The position numbers and the translations under genes are program-made. From the NCBI RefSeq assembly GCF_031753505.1, contig NC_089721.1, positions 14,861,213 through 14,925,212 of the forward strand: a DNA stretch of 64,000 bases. Direction: 5' to 3'. Of this stretch, positions 1 to 8,335 are shown piece by piece. Every line of letters starts with the position of its first letter. Position 1 is the first letter of the stretch. The stretch comes from Anomalospiza imberbis. Taxonomy: Eukaryota > Chordata > Aves > Passeriformes > Viduidae. The notes under the pieces were generated by a model, which ran no database searches, was not told where the DNA came from, and worked only from the letters and a program-made list of their open reading frames with translations.

Positions 1-574
1 TTGGAGAATCAGGCAGGTTTGTGTCTCGGATGGCAGCTTCGGCAGCCTCGCCTTTCCCTGGTGTGCCTGGGTAGTCTAGTTCAGACCCAGGCCAGGCTAG
101 GTCAGGTGAGGAGGCAAGGAGAGGGCAGGGATGGCCCCACTCCTGCAGCAGCCCGAGCGCTGGGGCAAGAGGGAGAGGTTGGATATCCTCGGGAAGAAAC
201 GGAGTCTTTTTTTTGTTTCTTCTTACACCTCTGCCTCCCAACTCCTCTTTCACCGGTGTGTTTGTGTCCACTCCGCCTTTTATGGCACGGGGATCAGGGC
301 ACCGATTGAGAGTGAGTCCGGCTTATTCCTTTCCTCTTCTGGCTTCTGTATTTTCCATACTTTTTAAAGCAGTGAATTGTGTGTGGCGCGCCTACGCGGG
401 GCCAGGGGCTGCCCACGAGCGGGAGTGAAAACCTCTTTCTTTTTCCTTTTCCTTTCTCCCCCCCCTTCCCCCCCACCTCCCCCCCCCCGCCCCTTCCCTG
501 CCCTCCCCCTTCCCCCTCCCGTGCTCTCCCTGCTTCCCTCCCTTCTCCTTCTTTCTGGGCTGGGCCCTGCTCAG
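1..574 (+). other. ISL1: ISL1 intron 2, 3' part
   Basis: This is non-coding sequence upstream of exon 3, ending in the acceptor tgctcag at 568-574. The first 350 bases show no clear feature. From about 432 the strand becomes almost purely C and T, with long C runs at 458-520, and this leads into the splice acceptor. Open frames across this tract encode only low-complexity Pro/Ser/Leu and are not genes. Confidence 0.85.
432..560 (+). repeat. C-rich polypyrimidine tract before ISL1 exon 3
   Basis: About 130 bases are nearly all C/T, with several runs of five or more C between 458 and 520 broken by T, A or a single G. The minus strand is correspondingly G-rich and meets the pattern of at least four G-runs with short loops, so it could form a quadruplex; the + strand could form an i-motif. 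It also serves as an extended pyrimidine tract for the exon 3 acceptor. Confidence 0.8.
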
Positions 575-834
575 GTTATACGGCATCAAGTGCGCCAAAT
601 GCAGCATCGGCTTCAGCAAGAATGACTTCGTGATGCGCGCCCGCGCCAAGGTGTACCACATCGAGTGTTTTCGCTGCGTGGCCTGCAGCCGCCAGCTCAT
701 CCCCGGCGATGAATTCGCACTGCGGGAGGACGGCCTCTTCTGCCGGGCGGACCACGACGTGGTGGAGAGGGCCAGCCTGGGCGGCGGGGACCCTCTCAGC
801 CCCCTGCATCCCGCTCGGCCTCTGCAGATGGCAG
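575..834 (+). CDS. ISL1: ISL1 exon 3: LIM domain 2
   Basis: The exon starts with the last base of the Arg73 codon and continues [17 protein letters not shown]. It covers residues 74-159 plus the first base of codon 160. All eight zinc ligands of the second LIM domain are present: C79, C82, H101, C104, C107, C110, C129 and D132. LIM2 acts with LIM1 to bind the LDB1 LIM-interaction domain and to restrain the homeodomain. The linker reads [20 protein letters not shown]; residue 143 is Gly where I recall Ala in human and chicken. The acceptor is tgctcag. The donor is gcag/gtaccg, which departs from consensus after position +3. The exon is GC- and CpG-rich. Confidence 0.97.
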
Positions 835-1260
835 GTACCGCCCGCACCCAGCGCCGCGGAAACCCGCGGGGTTTGGCGATGCCAGGTCCCACTCTGGGCG
901 GCGGGGAGAGCCCCATGGTCTCAGCGGGTCCCGCGCCTCCGTGGAGAGCCGGGCCTGAGCGTGCGCGGCGGCGGAGGAGGCGCGCCTCACGTTCGGGGCA
1001 GCTGCTGGTCCAGCTGCCGCGAGAAACGCCCGCGTTCGCGGGACGCGTGAGGCGGAACACCTGCGGAGGGGCCGCGCCCCCACCCGCCATCCTGCCTTCC
1101 TCCTGCCCCCACCACGCACCGAGTGCGGGATTCCTCCATCACCCTCCCCGAGCCCGGGGCAGACCTGAGCCTGAGCCCGAGAGGGGCGAGCCGCTGCGGG
1201 GAGCAGGTCTGTTTTCAGACCCCTTCGCTGCCTCAGGAGCGAGCGGAGAAGCTGTTCTGA
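575..1260. promoter_or_regulatory. CpG island over ISL1 exon 3 and the start of intron 3
   Basis: CpG dinucleotides are dense from the exon through about 1260 (for example around 830-1060), then drop sharply into AT-rich intron. Intragenic islands are common in Polycomb-regulated developmental genes such as the LIM-homeobox genes. I see no TATA box or other sign that this one is a promoter. Because of the GC content, the exon 3 frame happens to stay open to 1283; I treat that as chance. Confidence 0.65.
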
Positions 1261-2246
1261 GCGCTGGAGGAAGTAAGGTCTGAAAAGAGATAGACTTCAT
1301 AACTACAGGCTGGCGCTTAGCCTGTAATTTAAAACTGTCAACAAGCTAATCTTCGGTAATTGCCTTTTAAAGTGACTCTTTCCTTCTTGAAACGTTTCAC
1401 GTAATTTGATGAGAATTTCATCTCAAAACTCAGCCTTGTAACTTCAGAGTCGCTCCACCTTACAACTTCATTCACACTTCCAGTTCTCGACGGGTACGTC
1501 AGACACTCAGAGACCCTTAGCTTTAGGAAGGGACACTTCTCTGAGGCTAACTAGGCTGGACAATACAAGGTTGACCAGCCTTTTCGCTATGCAAGTAACT
1601 GTAACTCGGAAAGTTATTTGCAAATACAACTATTCTAAAACGGGTTCATTACCGTCTTCTGAGCTGCTTTGAGGTGACATATCTATATATAGGGAGAAAT
1701 AATCCCGTAACTGGTCAAGGCAGAATTCTAGAGAGACTGTGCTCCCTATATCGTGTTTGTGCCATGTCTCCAAAAGGCTTAGTGTGTCGGCAGGTACAAT
1801 ACTGATAATATTTGAAGCCTTCGTATTGTCGTCATCTAATTTGCTGATGTATTGTTACAATTAGAAAAGTCGGAACCCGACTGTACGAAAGCAAGCACTT
1901 CTAATTGTTAGCTAAACAGTTTTAGAAAAAAAAAAAAAGATACTGTTTTTATTTTTCCCTCGACTGGGTCAGATTACACATAATAGCTACAGCTACGCAA
2001 CGCACAGAAGAATAGCAGGACCACAGGATCACTTTGAGCTCTTGATGCGATGCCATCCGTAGTTTTGCGTTTCTTGGCAGTTTCTACAAGTTGGTGGGCT
2101 TGTTCTCCTTTTAAAAGCACTAGATAGATATTTCTTAATTATTTATCCAAAGTATAAGCAAATGCACCTACCACTTCCACTTTTTAAGATAAATCCCATC
2201 TCCCGTGCTTTGAGATACAAAGCTCTCACAGTTTTTTGGTTTGTTT

Positions 2247-2289
<43 letters not shown>

Positions 2290-4109
2290 CCCATTGGCAT
2301 GGTGCAGAGGATTTGGTTTGTTTTGCTCTGGTTTGGAAGCGTCAAACTGCCGGGAGCTGTTGCACGTTATCACGGCTTCTGGCTGAAATGAGCTAGATTC
2401 ACTATACAAGAAGCAGACCCGAATTATGATTTATTTAAGAAGTATCCTTTAACTAATTTTCGGGCCAAAATTCTGTTTTGGTGATTTGTCAGGAAATAAA
2501 TACATAAAACCTTCCTGCTCCTTTCCTAGCTCATATACACCTTAGGTAACTTGCCCTCCCCTGTCAAGTTTCATACAGGTTCAAGCTTCTGTCATTAGGG
2601 GTTTTAGGGGGGTGGTTTGTTTTTGCAAATTAATTGTCTGTGGAGTCAGAAATGTCAGTCACTCCACCAGTGCATAAAGCAGAGGAGGCTGCAGCAGCTC
2701 CGATAGATCTGAGTGCTTGAATGGCCTTTGAAAGAGGGTTCATTACACGCCCCCCCGTCCGCCACCTTCCCCTGTCCCACCAGCTTAGATTCATAGTCTC
2801 TGCAGACTCCCTGCTTCCTACTCACGGGGATCCTGTTCCTCCCTTCCCCTTCCCTTACAGCAGAACCTATCTCTGCCAGACAGCCAGCTCTGCGGCCCCA
2901 CGTCCACAAGCAGCCCGAGAAGACAACCCGAGTCCGGACTGTTCTTAATGAAAAACAGCTTCACACCTTGAGGACCTGCTACGCTGCCAACCCCAGACCT
3001 GACGCCCTCATGAAAGAGCAACTGGTAGAAATGACTGGCCTCAGCCCGAGGGTCATCAGGGTTTGGTTTCAAAACAAGCGATGCAAGGACAAAAAAAGGA
3101 GCATTATGATGAAGCAACTTCAGCAGCAGCAACCCAATGACAAAACTGTAAGTGGCTTCAACCTCTGTCCGTGTCTGCCTTAATTCCCATGGAGAAAAAC
3201 TTGGTGTATGTCAGGCCCGGACAGCCGCAGGGCTCGGTTTGGTGGTGTTAATTTTTTGCGATCTCCCTGAAAACAAAGAAAACTATACTGCTTAGCCAAT
3301 ACCCGTTAGTTTCTGCTGTCAGTGCTATCGAAACAGACCACAGCGAGAAGCCGATTTAGGCTGTTTAAGCGTACTTAGAATTTGTGGGGCTAAGAATCCG
3401 CAGTAGCTCAGACTAACTTCTCTGCAGCATGAATTAGACCTGCAGAGCTTATGGGACATAATAAACCCAGTCTCGTCCAATATTTATACTGCAAATGCAA
3501 AGGGCTCCTTGAGGAGAAAATGATGCCTTTACCCTCTTCAGTGTTTTTAAACAGGAGTAAATCCAGAAGTAAAAATAGTTAAAAATAAAAAGTAAAAATA
3601 AAATAAGAGGTGTTTTTCTTAGCACTGTATATACTATAAAGTGTGTGTATTTGTCAGTGCACTTACTGCAGAGAAAGACAAATGCAATGCAAATTTTTCG
3701 GAATTACCCTAGTGTTTACAGATTAATTTATATATAGTTATATCTATGTAGAGCTCTTTTCTGCTGATATATGCATGGTTGATGTAAACAGGAGGCATGC
3801 ACTAGGTTCAGCAGAACAAGTTTTCTGTTTTCATTTTAAGCCAAATTTGTTTCTTTTTTATTGTTGTTGTAAGTCCACTCGAAGAAGAGTCTGTTACTCT
3901 CCCTGTGTATATTGACTGACCCGAGAAAGACTATTAATTCATAAGGCTGCCTAATTAAGTGGAATTTAAGGAGTTTCATTTTACCCTCTTGGAATGCAAT
4001 AAAACACGGTGTTATTAACTCGCCTGAACAATCTATTCCTCGAGGCTTGGAGTTATGTTGTACACTGTGCCTGCACCACAGGCATACTGAGAGGGCTGGT
4101 TTTGGTGGT

Positions 4110-4143
<34 letters not shown>

Positions 4144-7100
4144 GAAGAGCGCACTAATGACGTACCCCAGGTTTGCTGAGCACTGGATACACGATCCAGT
4201 TGAGGTTATGCAAAACAAAACCAGACTGGACGCAAACCATAGAGTGGAGCGGGATTAACCGTTTCTGGTTCTGAGACGTCCATTGGCAGTCGAGATACAG
4301 AATGCTCATGTTCGAGAGAGTTTGGGGCGGAGGGGATATGCCTTGATACGAACAGACGAACAGGAGGATTAAAGGGAAAGAAAGTAAACTTCCACCGTGA
4401 TAAATGCAGCGAGTAGAAACAGGCTGACCTAGAGTAGAATAGCGTAAGACATTCACAGCAGATTAACAAAGCAAATACAAGCGACCGTATAGATAAGATA
4501 GAAAGCAGTTTATTGACTCAGCGTTTATACACAATAAAGCTAACCAAGCTCATTAACATCTTTTGCTGGGCTGTTTACAGAATATCCAAGGGATGACAGG
4601 AACTCCAATGGTGGCTGCTAGTCCGGAGAGACATGACGGCGGTTTGCAGGCGAACCCCGTGGAGGTGCAGAGTTACCAACCTCCCTGGAAAGTACTGAGT
4701 GACTTCGCATTGCAGAGTGACATAGACCAACCTGCTTTTCAGCAACTAGTAAGTGTCGGTTCCCAGTCCGAGCCAACCGGTACCCAGGTCAGAGCAATGG
4801 GCAATTCACTCCAGGTGTCAGATGCTCTCAGAGATACAAGCAATCCAGATTAGGTGGGTTTTCCAGAAATTGCAAGGCGTGCACAACTGCATCCGTAAAA
4901 GCAGAGAACTGAATTGATTTCCAGAGGTTGGTGCAAAATCGATCTTAGTGTACAGCAGAGATATTTCTTAGTTGAGTGTGAGTTTGGATAAGGCCCGACT
5001 CAAGTCTGATAATAGTTTGTGCACTCCTGAAAACTGAAAGCGCTTCACCAAAACATTCTTTATATGTCACTTAATTGTATTTATATTTGTGAAAGCAGTT
5101 TCTAGAATTCACCCCTCCCCACTTCAGGCTGATTTTGCCTTTATGTTGTATGATGAATTTTGAGTACATGATTACAGTGTCAACCAGGGCCCTTGTTTTG
5201 TCAGACAAATATGATCTCTTAATTAAAATTTCAAAGTCAGTGTCTTAAGCATGTACTTCTAGATATAACTTTATGTATCTATATATGCACATTAATCTAT
5301 ACTCATATATAGCTTACATTAAATGTTGTTCTTTGGAAAGGAAATTGCTAGTACATATTTAGGTGAAAAATTCAAGCAATATAATAAACTACCTTAAACC
5401 AAAACAAAATAGATCTTTTAGAAGAAATTCTGTCCTTAACTCACTTCCTTATGCCTATGTCACTTGGCAGCCCATATGGGACCATATCGCCAACAGCACT
5501 TAGACGCAACAAGGTGAATTAAGGAAAGTAGTTCAGTCTTAAGTCAGTTTCCTGGCCTAGGTCTGTTAAAACCAGATAGTTCTAATAGTAAATAGTATGG
5601 TACATTGTATAGTATTTCAGGGATTCAGAAAAACAGTTAAGAAAAATTAACATGTAAACGTTTTTTGATCTGTTGGGCTTTTTTCTCCTTTTTTTTTTCT
5701 TTTCTTTTCTCTTTTTTTTTTTTTTTTTTACCACCAAGTGATGGAGACAAAGGTTTGTAGTTGAATCTAGCATTGTGTTCAGACCTTTTCGGTTTAGTAT
5801 TGTGCTCTCCTGCAGAAGCCCTTTTCTTTTGCCCAACAGCAGTCAGGAGTGTGTTCCCCTCGCTGGCACACTATGCTTGCTCAGGAAACTGTAGCACAGC
5901 AGCAGGGCTATTTGCATCCTCTTACATCTAAAGCAACCATTGCTTTTCCTGCTTTAATCAAGCTGTCCATCAGATGGGAGAAAAAATTATTGCTTTTGCT
6001 TGCTTTACTTAATGTACCTTAACAAAATACGAGACTTTAAAAATCTTTGATGCAGGGAGGTTTTGTATTAAATAATTCAAAAAAAAAGGGAAAAAAAAAG
6101 GCAGGAGGGAAGATGAATAGTCCAAATACACACACATAGATAGGTAAATACACCATTAGGTTGGCAAATTATTATTGATATACATTCAAAATAATATATG
6201 ATAATGAAAAGAGTTAAATAAAAGAATAGTGGAAGGAACAGACAGTTCACTGGCTGTTCTACACACGGCTCTAATCTGGAAAGGGCCTTAATCACAGAAT
6301 TGGCCAGCTAAATAGGTGCCAAATAAATGCTTCTGGATTAACAAAGCTCCACCCTTCAAGTCATGCCTTTTCCCAGCACTACTCCTAAACTAACGGGAGC
6401 AGCGGGGCACATTAAGATGGAATAGTGTGACCTTTTTTATCAAACAGACTCTCATTAAGAAGAGATAGCACCAGTCTCGAATCAGGAATGAAAGCGGATG
6501 GCTGGTTTCAAATGCCTTCTGCTCCTGGATGCTCCTTCCAGGTTTATTTTGGTATGTGCACAAAAGGCGAAAAAAGTAATCATTCAGTTTCACGTCAAGA
6601 AAACACATGCACTCCTAAATAATTTACTAGAACATCCTATAGGGATTGCCACTCTTGCAAGACAGGGAAGAAGGCCTCATTAATAAGTTTCTTTGTTTAT
6701 CTGCTTGATTTTTTCAGTCTTCTTTTTTCCATTTTTTAAATCTACTTTTTCTTGGTGATTTGGCCGAAGGCCTGAAGAAGGTTCCTGTGAAATCAATAGG
6801 GAAGCTAAACAGAGCAACCAGCAGTGACACAGCCTCCTGTGGAGATGTATCAGGCCTATTGGCTGCATGCCTTGTATATTTATTTTTGTATTCTTCTTTG
6901 CCTGCTACTTTTCTTTGCGTTTTACAGTTGTGGCAACAGTTCTTTTTCTTATTTTTCTTCTTTTTTTTTCCTCTCTCTTTTTTTTTTTTTTTTTTTTTTT
7001 CTTTTTTTCTTTTCTTTTTCTTTTTGGCAGGTTAATTTTTCAGAAGGAGGACCTGGTTCCAATTCTACTGGAAGTGAAGTAGCATCAATGTCCTCTCAGC

Positions 7101-7147
7101 TGCCAGATACACCCAACAGCATGGTAGCCAGTCCTATTGAGGCATGA
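575..7147 (+). CDS. ISL1: ISL1 (Islet-1) LIM-homeodomain transcription factor, exons 3-6, 5'-partial
   Basis: The spliced product of 575-834, 2861-3147, 4581-4748 and 7031-7147 is continuous in frame and covers residues 74-349 of ISL1. Visible in order: LIM domain 2 (79-133), a linker, the homeodomain (181-240), a Q-rich patch after the homeodomain, the Lhx3-binding segment (about 262-291), and a Ser/Pro-rich tail ending in SPIEA. ISL1 is a nuclear factor that binds TAAT-type sites. It works with LDB1 and LHX3 in motor neurons, and with GATA and NKX factors in heart and pancreas progenitors. All internal introns have GT-AG ends. The first LIM domain and the start codon are missing because exons 1-2 lie 5' of the window. 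I found no frameshift or stop. The protein differs from the human sequence I recall only at A97 and G143. ISL2 is unlikely, because the C-terminal half matches ISL1 without gaps. Confidence 0.97.
835..2860 (+). other. ISL1: ISL1 intron 3
   Basis: This is a 2026-bp intron. Its first 400 bases are CpG-rich and the rest is AT-rich. It contains a pure T run of 41 bases at 2249-2289. It ends in a pyrimidine-rich acceptor region at about 2836-2860 with a tandem CAGCAG acceptor. I see no other gene or repeat family. Confidence 0.9.
2249..2289. repeat. Poly-T run (41 T)
   Basis: An uninterrupted run of 41 T lies in ISL1 intron 3, flanked by a GT/T-rich stretch. No target-site duplication or element body is visible beside it, so it looks like an expanded simple repeat rather than a retroposon tail. 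Its length is likely to be polymorphic or uncertain in an assembly. Confidence 0.9.
2858..2863 (+). other. ISL1: Tandem NAGNAG splice acceptor at ISL1 exon 4
   Basis: The intron ends with CAG immediately followed by another CAG. Using the first gives Gln-Met-Ala-Ala-Glu at the exon 3/4 junction, as in known ISL1. Using the second removes three bases and leaves one Ala, with the frame kept. The site is seen directly in the sequence; use of the second AG is inference. Confidence 0.8.
2861..3147 (+). CDS. ISL1: ISL1 exon 4: homeodomain
   Basis: The exon supplies the last two bases of codon 160 and residues 161-255. The homeodomain runs from T181 to S240 (2923-3102) with the usual 60 residues. 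The recognition-helix core WFQN is at 228-231 (3064-3075), followed by the basic KRCKDKKR tail. This helix reads TAAT-core DNA in the major groove. Upstream is the linker [20 protein letters not shown] between LIM2 and the homeodomain; downstream is a short Gln run ([10 protein letters not shown]). The acceptor follows a pyrimidine-rich stretch ending ttacag, and the donor is the ideal act/gtaagt. The sequence is identical to vertebrate ISL1 as I recall it. Confidence 0.98.
3148..4580 (+). other. ISL1: ISL1 intron 4
   Basis: This is a 1433-bp AT-rich intron between ideal splice sites (gtaagt donor, tttacag acceptor). It contains a 31-base T run at 4112-4142. An octamer-like atgcaaat lies near 3687. 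No coding sequence or transposon is evident. Confidence 0.9.
4112..4142. repeat. Poly-T run (31 T)
   Basis: A pure run of 31 T in ISL1 intron 4 follows a TTTTGGTGGTGG stretch. It is a simple repeat with no visible parent element. Confidence 0.9.
4581..4748 (+). CDS. ISL1: ISL1 exon 5: Lhx3-binding segment
   Basis: Exactly 56 codons encode residues 256-311, from [20 protein letters not shown] to [10 protein letters not shown]. In the family, residues about 262-291 (here 4599-4688) form the segment that wraps around the LIM domains of LHX3/LHX4. It mimics LDB1 and allows the LDB1-ISL1-LHX3 complex that specifies motor neurons. The acceptor is tttacag and the donor is cta/gtaagt. An internal cag at 4647-4649 is the acceptor expected for the shorter Isl1-beta isoform. 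The reading frame is intact and unaltered relative to the known protein. Confidence 0.97.
4647..4649 (+). other. ISL1: Internal splice acceptor for the Isl1-beta isoform
   Basis: Within exon 5 the sequence ggcggtttgcag/gcg gives an AG exactly 69 bases after the exon start. Splicing here would skip 23 residues (256-278) in frame. This matches the described mammalian Isl1-beta variant, which lacks 23 residues and part of the Lhx3-binding segment. The position and frame are seen in the sequence; use in this species is inferred. Confidence 0.7.
4749..7030 (+). other. ISL1: ISL1 intron 5
   Basis: This is a 2282-bp AT-rich intron with a gtaagt donor and a ggcag acceptor. It contains a T/C-rich stretch at 5679-5729 and an A-rich patch near 6079-6101. 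It ends in a very long pyrimidine tract. No other gene or transposon is recognised. Confidence 0.9.
6952..7025 (+). repeat. 74-base uninterrupted pyrimidine tract before ISL1 exon 6
   Basis: Every base from 6952 to 7025 is C or T, mostly T, followed directly by ggcag/gtt. Typical splice polypyrimidine tracts are 10-30 bases. A candidate branch region would have to lie upstream, near 6900-6951. Open frames across the tract are low-complexity Phe/Leu/Ser and not real. Confidence 0.9.
7031..7147 (+). CDS. ISL1: ISL1 exon 6: C-terminal tail and stop
   Basis: The exon encodes residues 312-349, starting [14 protein letters not shown] and ending [11 protein letters not shown], followed by TGA at 7145-7147. 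The tail is Ser/Thr/Pro/Gly-rich with no folded domain and is thought to contribute to transactivation. The acceptor follows the unusually long pyrimidine tract. The reading frame joins exon 5 in phase 0. The sequence matches the vertebrate protein without change. Confidence 0.97.
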
Positions 7148-7347
7148 GGAACATTCATTCAAATATCTGTTGTTGTTGTTTCTGCCCTTACCCTCACCCC
7201 TGTTGAAGAGAGTGGGAAAATGAACGTGTTGGGACTTCGAAATTTAGGGGGAAAGAATACTTAACAACCCTGTAATGAACCTAGCAAGGAACTGCTCCAT
7301 GAGATGAACGGAGTCATATTTGAAAAGACAAGGTAATATGGTAGCAA

Positions 7348-7355
7348 CACTGTGA
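7348..7355 (+). promoter_or_regulatory. Candidate miR-128-3p target site in the ISL1 3' UTR
   Basis: CACTGTGA is a full 8-mer complement to the miR-128-3p seed (nucleotides 2-8 plus A opposite position 1). An 8-mer can occur by chance in a 1.2 kb UTR, so this is suggestive only. Confidence 0.4.
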
Positions 7356-8027
7356 AGACAATCATGGGATCTTACTAGAAAAAAAATGCTTAAAAGAACC
7401 ACAAACCCCGCGCTTTTCAATGATCAGAGGAGTATCGAAAAGACGTTTTCCAAATATAAAGGATTTGTACTCGTGGATCTCAAAAAAAAAAAAAATCTTT
7501 TCATTTGACTGCACATCTTAGGGAGAAACCAAGGTAGAGGGACTTTCTATCTGGTCCCTCCCATTCCGAATGGTGCTGTTTCTATATTGGGGATAGCCTT
7601 GCCAAAAGAAGCTCCAGTAGGTTTTCCATCATCAGGAAAGAGACGATTCAGCCCTGCATTGTTGAAAGATTCCTTGCAGGAAGGTGGAGCTGCGTTGGTT
7701 TGCAATGTTGTTTTTAGTTGACTCATAACAAGGGGTTTTTCCTGGGTCTCTTCTAGCATGCCTGTAGCGGGGTTTTGATTTTGTTTGGTTGAGATCCACC
7801 CCCTATTAAGTGTGATGCGATTAAAAATAGGTTTTTGAATTCCTCTTTAAAGGTGAATTTATAAAAACATTGCAACAAGGTATACCTCTATTTTGCCACA
7901 AAGCGTCTCGGATTGTGTTTGAAATGTGTCCGCCCAAGAACCTTCCCTTCCCCCAGAGATGTGTATAGTCATCGGTTATAACGACTGTTTTTCTCTCTTT
8001 CCTTTCTCTTTATCTCTCACTCTCTAG

Positions 8028-8100
8028 AAAAAAAAAAAAAAAAAAAGGAAAAAAAACTAAAAAAAAAAAAAGGACAAGTAAAAGAAAAAAAAATCACTCC
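8028..8100 (+). repeat. A-rich tracts in the ISL1 3' UTR
   Basis: A run of 19 A at 8028-8046 is followed by several shorter A runs broken by G or C. The preceding bases (about 7989-8025) are CT-rich. These genomic A-tracts lie about 220-290 bases upstream of the likely cleavage site. Confidence 0.85.
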
Positions 8101-8133
8101 TTTTGTTTGCTCTTGCATTGCAAAATTATAAAG

Positions 8134-8151
8134 TTATTTATTATTTATTAT
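8134..8151 (+). promoter_or_regulatory. AU-rich element in the ISL1 3' UTR
   Basis: Two ATTTA pentamers (8136-8140 and 8143-8147) sit in an uninterrupted A/T stretch near the 3' end. Such elements can recruit stability factors like HuR or TTP; function here is inferred. Confidence 0.4.
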
Positions 8152-8311
8152 CGAAAGACTTGCCACTTTTCATGTCAGTTGACTATTTTTTTGTTTGCTG
8201 AAGTAAAAAAAAAAAAAAGAAAAAAAAAAGAAAAGGTTGTACCGTGGTCTTTGAATTATATGTCTAACGCTATGTGGTTTTGTCCTTTTTCTTTCCTTAA
8301 ATATGATGTGA

Positions 8312-8317
8312 AATAAA
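8312..8317 (+). promoter_or_regulatory. ISL1: ISL1 polyadenylation signal AATAAA
   Basis: A canonical AATAAA in the context gatgtgaaataaaagcgcc is the first one after the stop codon in a plausible 3' end context. Cleavage would be expected about 10-30 bases downstream, near 8327-8345. Confidence 0.7.
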
Positions 8318-8335
8318 AGCGCCATATGTAGAATT

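Larger units (their letters stand above)
7148..8335 (+). other. ISL1: ISL1 3' untranslated region
   Basis: This extends from the stop codon to just past the AATAAA at 8312. It contains a TTG repeat at about 7169-7180, an 8-base miR-128 seed match (CACTGTGA, 7348-7355), a CT-rich stretch followed by a 19-A run (8028-8046) and further A-rich blocks to about 8095. Two ATTTA pentamers lie at 8136-8147, and another A-rich block at about 8205-8235. The end is inferred from the poly(A) signal, not from transcript data; AATAAA copies near 8467 and 8501 could extend it. Confidence 0.75.

Noticed and set aside
392..1119. Minus-strand open frames opposite exon 3
   Set aside because: They are antisense shadows of the CpG-rich coding strand and of the C-rich tract, with no domain or start context.
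630..1283. Open frame running from ISL1 exon 3 into intron 3
   Set aside because: The frame stays open past the exon 3 donor only because the intron start is GC-rich. The intronic part is Arg/Pro-rich with no family resemblance, and the known ISL1 junction at 834 fits perfectly.
6760..7082. Frames crossing the pyrimidine tract before exon 6
   Set aside because: They encode runs of Phe/Leu/Ser from T-rich DNA; only the ISL1 frame from 7031 is real.
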